Source: Nocardia neocaledoniensis
Lineage (GTDB): Bacteria; Actinomycetota; Actinomycetes; Mycobacteriales; Mycobacteriaceae
DNA length: 64,000 nt
Assembly (NCBI RefSeq): GCF_003182135.1
Contig: NZ_QGTL01000014.1
Span: forward strand, 124,001-188,000
Direction of reading: 5' to 3'
Shown here: in pieces, positions 33,751-42,594 of the stretch
Layout: every line of letters begins with the position of its first letter
Numbering within the stretch: position 1 is the first letter of the stretch
Program-made: the position numbers and the translations under genes
Notes under the pieces: generated by a model
Told to the model about the DNA's origin: nothing
Databases searched by the model: none
The model's input: only the letters and a program-made list of their open reading frames with translations

Positions 33751-34290
33751 TCAGTCGATCAGATCCACCGCGACCGCGCGGCCCGTATCGAACCAGTACG
33801 CGTGCAGGTCACGGATCTTGCCGCGCGAGGGGACACCGCGCAGGTGCACTGCGCATTCACCGAAGTCGAGACCGACGACCGTGTCGCAGAGCAGGTTCCG
33901 CGCGGCGGCCAGCTCCGCCGGGTCGGTGATCTCCCTGGCGATGCCGGTGTGCGTCCCGTCGGGCAGTTTCAGACTGACCCGCGGATCGGCACGCACGTTG
34001 TGCACCCAGGCGTTGACCGCGTCGGGCCGCTCGACCGTGATGTGCGGCGGCATGAGCGCGACCAGATACGCGCGCCGGCCCTCCCGCAAGACGCGCACGC
34101 ACTTCGGCCGGGGTTGCCCACTCCGGCGACCGGTGGTGGTGAGAATTCCATAGCCACGGGGAGTGCGCAGGCGGAACAACGGCGCCATCGCGGCGCTGAG
34201 CAGCCTGCCGTCCCGCGAGCTGCGAATCAGGCGACCGTGTTTGGCCAGTTCACCGCGGGCCCGCCGCCGCCGAGAATCGGTACCATCCAC
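33751..34290 (-). CDS. Nitroreductase/F420H2-dependent reductase family protein
   Basis: A 179-residue split-barrel flavin/F420-type protein of the deazaflavin-dependent nitroreductase (Ddn) group: LRTPRGYGILTTTGRRSGQPRPKCVRV, AYLVALMPPHITVERPDAVNAWVHNVRADPRVSLKL and a late RAVAVDLID. Mycobacterial relatives reduce quinones with F420H2. The N-terminus is basic (DSRRRRARGEL). GTG 34290 is the likely start; the longer open frame upstream overlaps the divergent gene at 34430. Confidence 0.83.
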   Translation of the reverse strand: MDGTDSRRRRARGELAKHGRLIRSSRDGRLLSAAMAPLFRLRTPRGYGILTTTGRRSGQPRPKCVRVLREGRRAYLVALMPPHITVERPDAVNAWVHNVRADPRVSLKLPDGTHTGIAREITDPAELAAARNLLCDTVVGLDFGECAVHLRGVPSRGKIRDLHAYWFDTGRAVAVDLID

Positions 34291-34417
34291 ACATCCATGG
34301 TGACCCCGCAACGCGCGCAAGTCGAGCGGGAGGCGGTAGTCCTCCGGTACGCCCACCTGGCGACGCTGCAGCCACTCGTGGCCCTCGGCCCCGCCGCCAC
34401 TGATTACACGAAGACGG

Positions 34418-34423
34418 TACCGT
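34418..34423 (+). promoter_or_regulatory. -10 hexamer, probable leaderless transcript
   Basis: TACCGT ends six bases before GTG 34430, the proposed start of the zinc-ribbon protein. This helps support that gene as real. Confidence 0.45.
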
Positions 34424-34429
34424 TCGATC

Positions 34430-34879
34430 GTGGAACATCCGGGGTGCCGCACGAGCCGGCTGCTCGCCCTGCCGTGGGGTCGGCTCGAGATTTTCGCCCG
34501 TGGAGCTCGGGTACCGGCACCACTTCAGCCCACCGCCGCTGCCCTCGAGCTCCTGGACGGCCGGCACCTTCCGACCTTCGCCACCTTTCGTCGACAACCG
34601 CCCGCCCCCTATGCGGCGGTCTGGCCGACCCGCCGCCCACTGCCGGACTTCAGGCACTCGGCGGATCTGACCCTCGACGACGTGGCTGGCGTGGTCCTCG
34701 CCGAAATCCACACCTTGACATGCCAGACCTGCGGGGCTCATCTGCGCGCGGTCTACCCAGGCGGAGGCATCCCGTCGTTCAGCGAAAACCTCTCGGAGCA
34801 CCGACTGATCAATGAATGCCCAACCTGCGGAACGGGGTTCGCGCACTCACGCATCCAAGCCTTGGCCATAGTGCCCTGA
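34430..34879 (+). CDS. Hypothetical protein with C-terminal zinc ribbon
   Basis: A 149-residue protein, no known family. The C-terminal third has TCQTCGAHLRAVYPG and then INECPTCGTGF, two CxxC knuckles spaced about 38 residues apart, a likely zinc site. The N-terminal part is beta-like with LPWGRLEIFARGARVPAPLQP. A leaderless promoter layout supports GTG 34430. It is divergent from the nitroreductase gene and converges on the SDR gene. Confidence 0.6.
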   Translation: MEHPGCRTSRLLALPWGRLEIFARGARVPAPLQPTAAALELLDGRHLPTFATFRRQPPAPYAAVWPTRRPLPDFRHSADLTLDDVAGVVLAEIHTLTCQTCGAHLRAVYPGGGIPSFSENLSEHRLINECPTCGTGFAHSRIQALAIVP

Positions 34880-34897
34880 CGTGAAGGGGATCGCGCG

Positions 34898-34919
34898 GAC
34901 GGGGCTCGACGGCCCCGTC
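34898..34919. terminator. Short bidirectional hairpin
   Basis: Arms GACGGGGC and GCCCCGTC with a 6-base loop lie between the convergent zinc-ribbon and SDR genes. Confidence 0.5.
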
Positions 34920-34929
34920 GGCACGCACG

Positions 34930-35664
34930 TCATGCACTCTTGTGCGGAATCCCCACCGTGAGCCCACCATCGACCACGAACTCCGCCCCGGTCGAGTACG
35001 AAGCCTCGTCCGAGGCGAGATAGGCCACGAGCGCCGACACCTCGTCCGGCTCGGCAGCCCGCTTCACCGGAATCTGCAGGAAGTCCGCCGGAATCCCCTC
35101 GGTCATCGGCGTGGAGATCAGCCCGGGATGCACCGAATTGACCCGGATCCCCTGCGGCGCCAGCTCCAGCGCCGCCGACTTCGTGAGCCCGCGCACCGCG
35201 AACTTCGTGGCGGTGTACCCGTGCAGCCCCGGGCTGCCCCGCATCCCCTCCACCGAGGAGATGTTCACGATCGACCCGCCGTCCTTCATCGCGGGCACCG
35301 CGGCCTGCATGCCGAGGAACGTCCCGGTCAGATTGATGTCGATGATCCGCTGCCACTCCTCGAGCGCGAAGTCGACCAGCAGATTCCCGTTCGCGATTCC
35401 CGCGTTGTTCACCAGCACGTGCAGTCCGCCGAAGGTCTCGACGGCCGCGGCCACCGCGGCCGCCCACTGCGCCGGGTCCCGCACGTCCAGCGTGCGATAG
35501 ATGGCGGCGTCGCCGAGTTCCGCTGCGACAGCGGCGCCTTCGTCGTCGAGCACGTCACCGAGTACCACCGAGGCGCCCTCGGCGACGAACCGCCGCGCGT
35601 GCGCCGCGCCCATGCCGCGCGCACCACCGCTGATCACCGCGACCTTGCCGGCCAACCGTCCCAT
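34930..35664 (-). CDS. Short-chain dehydrogenase (hydroxysteroid dehydrogenase/FabG-like)
   Basis: A 244-residue classical SDR. Cofactor loop SGGARGMG at about 12-19, DVRDPAQW, NNAGI near 86, catalytic serine in NISSVEG and YTATK near 155 with the Y-x3-K pair, then HPGLISTPMTEGI. The overall sequence resembles 3alpha/20beta-hydroxysteroid dehydrogenases (FabG3 type), so a steroid or keto-acyl substrate is likely. AGGAGG precedes; GTG 35670 is an alternative start six bases upstream. Confidence 0.93.
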   Translation of the reverse strand: MGRLAGKVAVISGGARGMGAAHARRFVAEGASVVLGDVLDDEGAAVAAELGDAAIYRTLDVRDPAQWAAAVAAAVETFGGLHVLVNNAGIANGNLLVDFALEEWQRIIDINLTGTFLGMQAAVPAMKDGGSIVNISSVEGMRGSPGLHGYTATKFAVRGLTKSAALELAPQGIRVNSVHPGLISTPMTEGIPADFLQIPVKRAAEPDEVSALVAYLASDEASYSTGAEFVVDGGLTVGIPHKSA

Positions 35665-35743
35665 GTCCACATTCCTCCTACTCAGAAGTGAGCCGGTCTC
35701 ACCGTAGGAGCAAGTGGTCGATCCCCGAAGCGGATCGCGGCGA

Positions 35744-36391
35744 TCAGCAGGTGAGGTTCGCCGCCGCCGACGAGGCGAACGAAATGTGCACGTGGTCGTA
35801 GTGGTTCTGCGTGGCGCTGCCCCGGTCCTCCATGTAGGACCAGCCGCTGCCGTCGTTGTACTGCTGCTGCCAGATCACATAGGTGACACCGAAGCGCGCC
35901 TTGTTGGCCAGCACGAATGCCGCGATCGCATCGCCCTGCGCCTGATTCGAGGTCATGACGTCGAGCGCCAGACCGGCACCGTGGTCACCGTCGTAGCGTC
36001 CGTGCGCGCCACCGATATCGGAGAGCCCGAACATCTTCTGCACCATGTGGCTGACCTGCGCGACGTGCGGCCGCGTGCCCTTCCACTCCGTCGCGCACAG
36101 CAGCTTGGCCTTCATCGCCGAGAGCTTGGCGTCCTCGTCGTCGGCGGAGACCGGCGGCGGGCCCGGCTCGGGCTGGGGCGCGTCGTGGACGAGCGCGGGC
36201 AGCGGATCGAGCTCGATCGCCGACGGTGTGTGCGGTTCCACCGCACTGACCTGCTGTACCTCGGACCCGGCCGGCCGTAACGCCATCCAGATCATCGCGG
36301 GCACAGTCGCGGCGAGGCTGCACACAGCCAGAGATGCGCGGCCCGTGGGAGCCGCGGGAACGCGATGTTGACCAGGCACGTTTTCAATCAC
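35744..36391 (-). CDS. Secreted/anchored protein with ARB_07466-like C-terminal domain
   Basis: A 215-residue protein. An N-terminal hydrophobic helix (about 20-40) is a signal anchor or signal peptide; a Pro/Glu-rich linker follows; the C-terminal ~125 residues read KAKLLCATEWKGTRPHVAQVSHMV...GRYDGDHGAGLALDVM...YVIWQQQYN...DRGSATQNHYDHVHISF. The conserved D-H-G...LDVM and HYDHVH elements match a domain found in secreted actinobacterial proteins, possibly a zinc-binding peptidase-like fold on the cell wall. Activity is not established. Confidence 0.8.
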   Translation of the reverse strand: MIENVPGQHRVPAAPTGRASLAVCSLAATVPAMIWMALRPAGSEVQQVSAVEPHTPSAIELDPLPALVHDAPQPEPGPPPVSADDEDAKLSAMKAKLLCATEWKGTRPHVAQVSHMVQKMFGLSDIGGAHGRYDGDHGAGLALDVMTSNQAQGDAIAAFVLANKARFGVTYVIWQQQYNDGSGWSYMEDRGSATQNHYDHVHISFASSAAANLTC

Positions 36392-36572
36392 CAGCTACTG
36401 TCGAGAACAAGGTCTCTGTCAGATTACGAAATGGTCGCGAAAATGTCACGCTCGTGCGACGGGTCGCGCACGATCGGACAAGTATCCCCTAAACGCCGCG
36501 ATTGTGTAGTCCGATCGCGTGTCGGGAGTACGCTCGTGTCGTCCGCGTCGCCGCGCCGACCTGGAGGTTCGC

Positions 36573-37670
36573 ATGGACGTGCTCCTCGGAATCGGAACCC
36601 GCAAAGGCCTGTTCCTGGCCCGTAGTTCGGACGGCCGGGCGAATTGGACCGTGAGCCCGCCGCAGTTCCCGGTCGCCGACGTGAAGGCCCTCGCGATCGA
36701 CACCCGCCGCGACACCCCTCGCCTCCTCGCCGGCGTCCTGAACAGCCACTTCGGCCCGACGATGGTCGCCAGCGACGACCTCGGCGAGACCTGGACCGAA
36801 CCCGACGACGCCCCCTTGGCCTTCCCCGACGACACCGACGCCGCCCTGCAAGGGGTATGGCAGATCACACCGTCGACCACCGCCGAACCCGAGGTGGTCT
36901 ACGCCGGCGTCGAACCCTCGGCCCTGTTCCGATCGACGGACGGCGGAAGGACTTTCACGCTGGTCAGAGGGCTGTGGGACCATCCACACCGCCCGCAGTG
37001 GGAACCGGGCGGCGGCGGCCTGGCCCTGCACACCGTCCTGCCCCACCCCACGAATCCGCAGCGCCTCGCCGTCGCCATGTCGACCGGCGGCGTCTACCAG
37101 ACCGCCGACGGCGGCACCACCTGGCGCCCCACCAACAAGGGCGTCACCGCCGACTTCCTGCCCGGCGAACTGCCCGAATGGGGCCAGTGCGTGCACAAGG
37201 TCGCCCGCGACGCCGACGCCCCCACCACCCTCTACCTGCAGAATCACGGCGGCGTCTTCCGCTCCACCGACGACGGCACCACCTGGCAGTCCATCGACTC
37301 CGACCTTCCCCCAGCCAACTTCGGCTTCCCGATCGTCGCCCACCCCCGCCGCTCCGGCGTCCTCTACACCTTCCCCCTCGTCGCCGACATGGACCGCTTC
37401 CGCTTCCCACCCGACGCCACCTGCGCCGTCTACCGCAGCGAAGACGCCGGCGACACCTGGACCGCCACCACCGACGGCCTCCCCACCGTCCCCTTCTGGG
37501 CCGCCGTCATGCGCGACGCCATGACCGCCGACGACGCCGACCCCACCGGCATCTACTTCGGCACCCGCAACGGCGAGGTCTACTGCAGCCCCGACGAGGG
37601 CGACCACTGGACCCTCGTCGCCGACAAACTCCCCGACGTCCTGTGCGTCCGCGCCGCCGTCCTCCCTTGA
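36573..37670 (+). CDS. BNR/YVTN-repeat beta-propeller (sialidase-like) protein
   Basis: A 365-residue protein with repeated Asp-box motifs: SDDLGETWTEP, STDGGRTFTLV, TADGGTTWRPT, STDDGTTWQSI, SEDAGDTWTAT and SPDEGDHWTLV, i.e. six blades of a beta-propeller. It lacks an obvious signal peptide and the arginine triad of true sialidases is not evident. GGAGG precedes ATG 36573. The next gene, a MoaD/ThiS-like protein, starts two bases after its stop; this pairing recurs in actinobacteria as far as I know, and its meaning is unclear. Confidence 0.85.
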   Translation: MDVLLGIGTRKGLFLARSSDGRANWTVSPPQFPVADVKALAIDTRRDTPRLLAGVLNSHFGPTMVASDDLGETWTEPDDAPLAFPDDTDAALQGVWQITPSTTAEPEVVYAGVEPSALFRSTDGGRTFTLVRGLWDHPHRPQWEPGGGGLALHTVLPHPTNPQRLAVAMSTGGVYQTADGGTTWRPTNKGVTADFLPGELPEWGQCVHKVARDADAPTTLYLQNHGGVFRSTDDGTTWQSIDSDLPPANFGFPIVAHPRRSGVLYTFPLVADMDRFRFPPDATCAVYRSEDAGDTWTATTDGLPTVPFWAAVMRDAMTADDADPTGIYFGTRNGEVYCSPDEGDHWTLVADKLPDVLCVRAAVLP

Positions 37671-37672
37671 CC

Positions 37673-37945
37673 ATGGCCACCGTCCTGCTCCCCGCCCAAC
37701 TCCGCCCCTACGTCGACGGCGCCAAATCCCTCACCATCGACGCCCCCACCCTCGCCGCCGCCCTGGACCACCTCCGCACCCGCTCCCCCGCCCTCGAACG
37801 CCGCCTCCGCGACGAACGAGGCACCCTCCGCCGCTACGTCAACTTCTTCATCGACGGCGACGAATGCCGCACCTTGCAGGGCGCCGACACCCCACTACAC
37901 CCAGACACCGAACTGATGATCATCCCGGCGGTGGCCGGCGGCTAA
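37673..37945 (+). CDS. MoaD/ThiS-like ubiquitin-fold protein
   Basis: A 90-residue beta-grasp protein. Starts ATVLLPAQLRPYVDGAKSL, has VNFFIDGDECRTLQG and TELMIIPAVAGG; the final Gly-Gly is the site that E1-like enzymes adenylate to make a thiocarboxylate. No moeB/thiF gene is in the window, so the partner must be elsewhere. Being coupled to a BNR propeller rather than to molybdopterin or thiamine genes suggests a different sulfur-carrier or modifier role. Confidence 0.87.
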   Translation: MATVLLPAQLRPYVDGAKSLTIDAPTLAAALDHLRTRSPALERRLRDERGTLRRYVNFFIDGDECRTLQGADTPLHPDTELMIIPAVAGG

Positions 37946-38061
37946 TTGCCTGCCGCCCCTTCGGCTCGTCGCGACGAACTCGGGAACGCCGACCACGAAG
38001 TACTATGGTCGGCAATCCACATCGATTGTGGGACACTGTGTTCGACGACATCGGGGGAAGT

Positions 38062-39423
38062 ATGTCTACAGTCGACGACAGGCTCGTGCTCGCGGCCGGC
38101 TGGCTGCACAACAACGCGGTCCGCATGGACGACGAGCACGTAGGTTGGGGATGGTCCTCGGACGTCACGCCCAACCCGCAAGACACCGCCGAGGCCGTGT
38201 GCGCGATGACCGCCGCACGGTCCCACGCGACCGGCGAGCACTTGCTCCGCACACCCGAAGTGCCCGAAGTCCCGAAAGTATCGGCGCTACTGCGACTGCG
38301 CAGCGTCACCCACGCCACACAGGGCGAGTGGGCGTTCCAGTCACCCGTGGACGCGGCCTGGCGCCTTCGCGCCCTCAAGGATTTGAGCCCGGCGGGCACC
38401 GAGCCGGACCTCAGCACTTATCGTCATGCGCTCCTCTCGACACAGGACCCCAACACGGGCGGCTGGACCATGTCCGACAGCGCCGCCTCGATTTCGGTCA
38501 CCGCGACCACGGCCGCGATCCGCGCGCTGCTCGAATTCCCCCCGTCCGACACCGAGGCGGACGCGGCGGTGCGGCGCGGATGCGACTTCCTCGTCAACGC
38601 CGTCCGGGCAGAAGATCCACGAGCGATGACGAACTACGCCACCGCGAAGATCGCCTACCTGCTCGGCACGGGAAGACTTGCGGAGCTCGGAAATCCCAGA
38701 ATCGACCGCGCGCACGCCCACGCGATCGACCGCGTCCTGCACTACGTGGAGACCGCACCGGGGACACTCGAAGAGGAGCCGATCCGGCGCGGAAACGTGA
38801 CCCAGACGTGGTATCACGCCACCCTTCCCCAGTCGATTCTCGCCCTGGCGACATCACGAAAGCAGCTGATCTTCCACCCCGCGTTCCGGGCAGGCTTCAC
38901 CGAACTTCTGGATTACCAGCAACTCTCACTGACTCATCGCGACTACGGTGGGTTCAAGACTTCGCGCGGCGGACTGATCACCTCGTACGCGACGGCTCAG
39001 TCGGTACACGCACTGATCCAGGTGAACGCCGATGTGCGCGAACGAGTCAACCCCGGCACGGTGTTCGATCTGCTCTGCAACGCGAGCAGCAGCCACCACA
39101 CCGATCCGCAGAACATCGCTCCTTCGAAGCTTCCTCCCGTACGAATGAACAGCACGGCGGGTGCCGCGGCGCTCGCGGTCGGGGCGGCGACCGGGCTCAC
39201 CATCATCTTCCTCGCGCTGATGTTCGATGAGGGAACGCTGGAGCCACTCGGCAAGCCGGCGAGTCGTGCGCTCATCTACTGGGGCACGGCGTTCATCTCG
39301 ATCGGTCTCTATTGCTGGGCCGCAACACGATTCCACCGGTTCGCCCGCAGCCGGCTCATGTCGTTGGTGGCGGCCGTTTTCACCGCTGGCGTATTTCCGT
39401 TCCTCGCCTTCCTGCTCACGTAG
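38062..39423 (+). CDS. Squalene-cyclase/prenyltransferase-type toroid with C-terminal membrane helices
   Basis: A 453-residue protein. Residues about 10-350 show repeats of an alpha/alpha toroid: GWGWSSDVTPNPQDTAEAVCAM, QDPNTGGWTMSDSAASISVTATTAAIRAL, GGLITSYATAQSVHAL. These QxxxxGxW-like elements resemble terpene-cyclase and prenyltransferase beta-subunit folds, but the DxDD catalytic motif of squalene cyclases is not seen. Three hydrophobic helices at about 365-453 anchor it in the membrane. GGGGGAAG precedes ATG 38062. Function unknown; a binding or scaffold role is as likely as catalysis. Confidence 0.75.
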   Translation: MSTVDDRLVLAAGWLHNNAVRMDDEHVGWGWSSDVTPNPQDTAEAVCAMTAARSHATGEHLLRTPEVPEVPKVSALLRLRSVTHATQGEWAFQSPVDAAWRLRALKDLSPAGTEPDLSTYRHALLSTQDPNTGGWTMSDSAASISVTATTAAIRALLEFPPSDTEADAAVRRGCDFLVNAVRAEDPRAMTNYATAKIAYLLGTGRLAELGNPRIDRAHAHAIDRVLHYVETAPGTLEEEPIRRGNVTQTWYHATLPQSILALATSRKQLIFHPAFRAGFTELLDYQQLSLTHRDYGGFKTSRGGLITSYATAQSVHALIQVNADVRERVNPGTVFDLLCNASSSHHTDPQNIAPSKLPPVRMNSTAGAAALAVGAATGLTIIFLALMFDEGTLEPLGKPASRALIYWGTAFISIGLYCWAATRFHRFARSRLMSLVAAVFTAGVFPFLAFLLT

Positions 39424-39639
39424 CGAACATCGCTCCTGACGACGCAACGGTCATCGGGAACGTGCATTTCTCGTGGTGCGCCAGAATCCAGTGTGGTTTG
39501 CCCGCGGGCTATCGCTGAATCCGCTCCAGCCCTCAGCCACACATGTGATCGCACGATGAGGCGCCTGAACTGCGCCACTGCGACAGCCGCACTATCGTGT
39601 AATCGCTACTCTCCCAACATTTTCGAAGGAGCAACCCCC

Positions 39640-39855
39640 GTGCCGGATCGCCTGGCCCAGCTGACCGCAACCCTCGGCACCCCACCCCCGCCGGAGTTCG
39701 CGACGCTCGACACCGACGACCTGGCCCGCCTCGACACCTTCGTCGAATCCGCCATGGCCGCCCGCAAGGCCGCCATGGACGAGGCCCTCGGCGCAGGCAT
39801 GCACCTGATCCCCCGCCTGGCCCGCCCTGCCGTCCGAAAGGTCCTGGGACTATGA
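39640..39855 (+). CDS. Small helical protein, 71 residues
   Basis: Starts PDRLAQLTATLGTPPPPEFATL and continues as a single helical region LARLDTFVESAMAARKAAMDEALGAG, ending PRLARPAVRKVLGL. AAGGAG lies ten bases before GTG 39640. Its stop overlaps the next start by four bases (ATGA), so it is co-translated with the 413-residue protein. No known family. Confidence 0.65.
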   Translation: MPDRLAQLTATLGTPPPPEFATLDTDDLARLDTFVESAMAARKAAMDEALGAGMHLIPRLARPAVRKVLGL

Positions 39856-41093
39856 CCACCCTGCGCCACACGATGGCCGAGATCGCCAAGCTGGCCCGCG
39901 TCCTCGACGTGGACCCCGCCGAGCTGGATTTCCTTGCCACCCAACCGGCTTCGGCCATCAAGACCTTCCGCGACCAGGTCAGCGACGAACTGTCCGGCCG
40001 CGACGTCGTACGCATGCAGCGCGTCGCCGCCGCCGTGAAACTGGTCCCCAAACCGATCGCCGCGCTCGTCGCCGAGAAGGCCCTCGGCCCCGCCCTGGCC
40101 GCCGCGGTCGCCGGCGCCGTCGAACCGGCCCGCGCGGTCGCCATCGCCGAATCCCTGTCACCGGAGTTCCTCGCCGACGCCACGGTCCTGCTCGACCCGA
40201 AACGCGCCGCCGAGGTGATCGCCCGCGTCCCCGACACCATGGCCGCCGAGGTCGCCCGCGTCCTGATCGAACGCGGCGACTACCTCACCATGGGCCGCCT
40301 CGCCGGCGCCATGCCCGAATCCGTCCTCTGGGCCGCCCTCCCCCAGGCCGCCGACCGCGACATCCTCCAGGTGGGCCTGCACCTCGAGGACAGCTCCCAG
40401 GCCGAACGCCTCCTCGGCATGGTCACCGACCGCGTCCCCGGCATGGTCGCCACCATGTACGCCGAGGAGAAGTGGGCCGACGCCATCTCCCTGCTCGACA
40501 TCATCGGCCCCGCCGAACGCGCCCACATGGCCGACATCGTCGCCGAACAGGAAGACGAGATCCTCGACGGCCTCCTCACCGCCGTAGCCGCCCTCGACGC
40601 CTGGGACGCCCTGCTCCCCGTAGCCGCCGACATGGCCATCACCGGCCTGCAACGCCTGGCCCAACGCCCCGTCATGCACAACCCCGCCACCCTGGCCCGC
40701 GTCTCCGACATCTCCCTCACCCAAAACCTCTGGCTAGCCCTCCTCCCCCTTGTCCCCCACCTCGACGAGTCCCAGCAGCGCGCCATAGCCACCCGAGTCC
40801 TCGCCGAAGACGACGACTCCCTCCGCACCCTCATCCTCGACGCCGCCCCCGAATCCCCCACCGTCATCCCCCTCGCTCTCTCCGTCCCCGAGGCCCGACC
40901 CCGAGTCCTCGCCCTTCTCGACGCGCTCCCCGAACTCGACTCCCTCATCGACGTCCTCGGCCCCGATCACACCGAATCCTGGGAAACCCTCGTCACTCTC
41001 AGCGCCGAACTCCCCGACCGCACCCGCAAACTGCTGGCCGTCCGCGCGGCGAACTGCGGGCTGGACGCCATCTCGGAAATGTTCGGGAACTAG
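39852..41093 (+). CDS. All-helical repeat protein of unknown function
   Basis: A 413-residue acidic protein with no membrane segment. It is made of helical pairs of about 25-30 residues, e.g. LLDPKRAAEVIARVPDTMAAEVARVL and LARVLDVDPAELDFLATQPASAIKTF, reminiscent of the MgtE N-terminal superhelix or HEAT-like repeats. No catalytic motif. Third codon positions are almost all G/C, marking it as native. Coupled to the small protein upstream. Possibly a scaffold that binds that partner. Confidence 0.7.
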   Translation: MTTLRHTMAEIAKLARVLDVDPAELDFLATQPASAIKTFRDQVSDELSGRDVVRMQRVAAAVKLVPKPIAALVAEKALGPALAAAVAGAVEPARAVAIAESLSPEFLADATVLLDPKRAAEVIARVPDTMAAEVARVLIERGDYLTMGRLAGAMPESVLWAALPQAADRDILQVGLHLEDSSQAERLLGMVTDRVPGMVATMYAEEKWADAISLLDIIGPAERAHMADIVAEQEDEILDGLLTAVAALDAWDALLPVAADMAITGLQRLAQRPVMHNPATLARVSDISLTQNLWLALLPLVPHLDESQQRAIATRVLAEDDDSLRTLILDAAPESPTVIPLALSVPEARPRVLALLDALPELDSLIDVLGPDHTESWETLVTLSAELPDRTRKLLAVRAANCGLDAISEMFGN

Positions 41094-41300
41094 GCGGCGG
41101 CGCCGGATTGTCGGGACGCTCGAACTCGAGATCCTGACCGCCGCAGGTCCATCGCCGCCCCAGACCTCGCTCGCGCCGGCGATCCGGAACACCACGCCAC
41201 CTCGGCGCGAGACCTCCAGGTCGATCCCCGTCGAGGTGGACAGCGGTCGACGTATCGGGCCGCTGACTCGACTCTGGACCCGAACTCGTACTCGCCGACC

Positions 41301-42179
41301 TCACCCAGCGACCAGCGGCCCGATCAACGCCATCGCATCCACACCCGACGGCAGGTCACTGACCTGCCCGTCACCGACTTCGATCACCCGCCAGCTGCCG
41401 TCCGCCCGCCGAGCGACATCGGTGGTCACGAACCGGCAGCCGAGCGCGGACACCGCCTGCCTCACTGCCGACAGGTCAGGTGCCGGGCACGCCGCGGGAT
41501 CGTCGGGATGCGGCCCGACCAAGACAGGTTCGTTGTCGAGCCACCACACCCTGGCCTCCGCCGCCCGACCGCCCGCATCATCGGCGAAGTCCTCGAACTC
41601 ACGCAACACGACCCCACCGGCCAGGTACTCCCCTTGCAACTCGACGAACCGCTCGACGATGCGCTTCAACGCAGCGGTGTCACGCAGATCGGACACGTAA
41701 CAAGCGGTGTCCCACTCGTGCTTTCGCGACTTCACGTAGTCCTTCACGATCCCCGGACCGGCACTGAGCGATCCCGCTAGTTCCGCGAGCACCGACTCAC
41801 CGGGCACCTCGCCGGGCTTCGTCGCCGTCCACTGAGACCGCGGTGTCAACAGGGCGAAAGGCTCATACCAGCCCGGCAGCTCATGGGCCTTCGCATAGCA
41901 TTCGGGCGACACCGCGAGCACATAATCTCGCCCCGAAAGCGCTTGCGCCAGATCACGATAGCGATCCACCGGAATCATCCAACCGCGATACCACATCGTC
42001 CCAGCAGACCGCGGCACCCGCCGCACAGCCGCATCCAGTTCACCGGCGATGAGCGCATCGTGGTCCAGCAACGCGACCGTTCCACCAGCTGTCCGCACGG
42101 CTTCGGCCTGCGCGGCGAAGTGGTCGTCGACCTGCCGGGGATTCAGAGGGTCCGAACAGAACAGCAATGTCGCAGTCAC
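41301..42179 (-). CDS. ATP-grasp domain protein
   Basis: A 292-residue protein of the ATP-grasp (DUF4343-like) type. VKDYVKSRKHEWDTACYV carries the nucleotide-binding lysine; LREFEDFAD and ARVWWLDNEPVLVG form the second half; RRADGSWRVIEVGDGQVSDLPSG contains the metal-binding E and the D/N. These enzymes form amide or ester bonds through acyl-phosphates. The N-terminal ~90 residues are a pre-ATP-grasp Rossmann-like domain. Substrate unknown. Confidence 0.8.
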   Translation of the reverse strand: MTATLLFCSDPLNPRQVDDHFAAQAEAVRTAGGTVALLDHDALIAGELDAAVRRVPRSAGTMWYRGWMIPVDRYRDLAQALSGRDYVLAVSPECYAKAHELPGWYEPFALLTPRSQWTATKPGEVPGESVLAELAGSLSAGPGIVKDYVKSRKHEWDTACYVSDLRDTAALKRIVERFVELQGEYLAGGVVLREFEDFADDAGGRAAEARVWWLDNEPVLVGPHPDDPAACPAPDLSAVRQAVSALGCRFVTTDVARRADGSWRVIEVGDGQVSDLPSGVDAMALIGPLVAG

Positions 42180-42188
42180 CGCCGAATT

Positions 42189-42566
42189 CTAGGGCCTGCT
42201 ATACACCTCGACCCGGTCCGGATCAGGAAGCGCCGCCGGCCGCTCGTCCGTGTACCAGGCATATTCAATCCCGCTGAGCCAACCATCTTCGACCCACACA
42301 ATGAGCTCCCCGACCGGAGATCCGTGCTGATCCGAGACGGTGCCCTCGGCAATGATTCCCTCGGTTCGACTCACTGCCCGCGCAGGTCCAGGCTGAACGA
42401 TGAGGTCGACACTCGGCGACCCTTCGCCCCACGTCGCGACGACCTGTGCCTGCGAGACCTGGCACAGATATTCGCCCGCCTCGACCCCGCCCTCAGCCAG
42501 CAACTTGCCGACGACCGCGGATTCGAGTCCCGTCAATGGCCGTGGCTCGATCGGCGTGCCGGCCAT
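42189..42566 (-). CDS. Conserved hypothetical protein, 125 residues
   Basis: A small alpha/beta protein: PIEPRPLTGLESAVVGKLLAEGG, then QVSQAQVVATWGEGSPSVDLIV, GSPVGELIVWVEDGWLSGIEYAWYTDE and a C-terminal LPDPDRVEVYS. The strand pattern and the GxLSGIEYAWYTDExP element recur in a family often found as small stand-alone actinobacterial proteins, possibly immunity-like, but I cannot name it. GAGGGGG is upstream of ATG 42566. Nine bases separate it from the downstream ATP-grasp gene. Confidence 0.65.
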   Translation of the reverse strand: MAGTPIEPRPLTGLESAVVGKLLAEGGVEAGEYLCQVSQAQVVATWGEGSPSVDLIVQPGPARAVSRTEGIIAEGTVSDQHGSPVGELIVWVEDGWLSGIEYAWYTDERPAALPDPDRVEVYSRP

Positions 42567-42594
42567 GAAACCCCCTCGAGGAGATCGAGACGCG

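Noticed and set aside
36573..37670. BNR protein as a true sialidase
   Set aside because: Asp boxes alone define the propeller; the arginine triad and catalytic tyrosine/glutamate of sialidases are not visible and there is no signal peptide.
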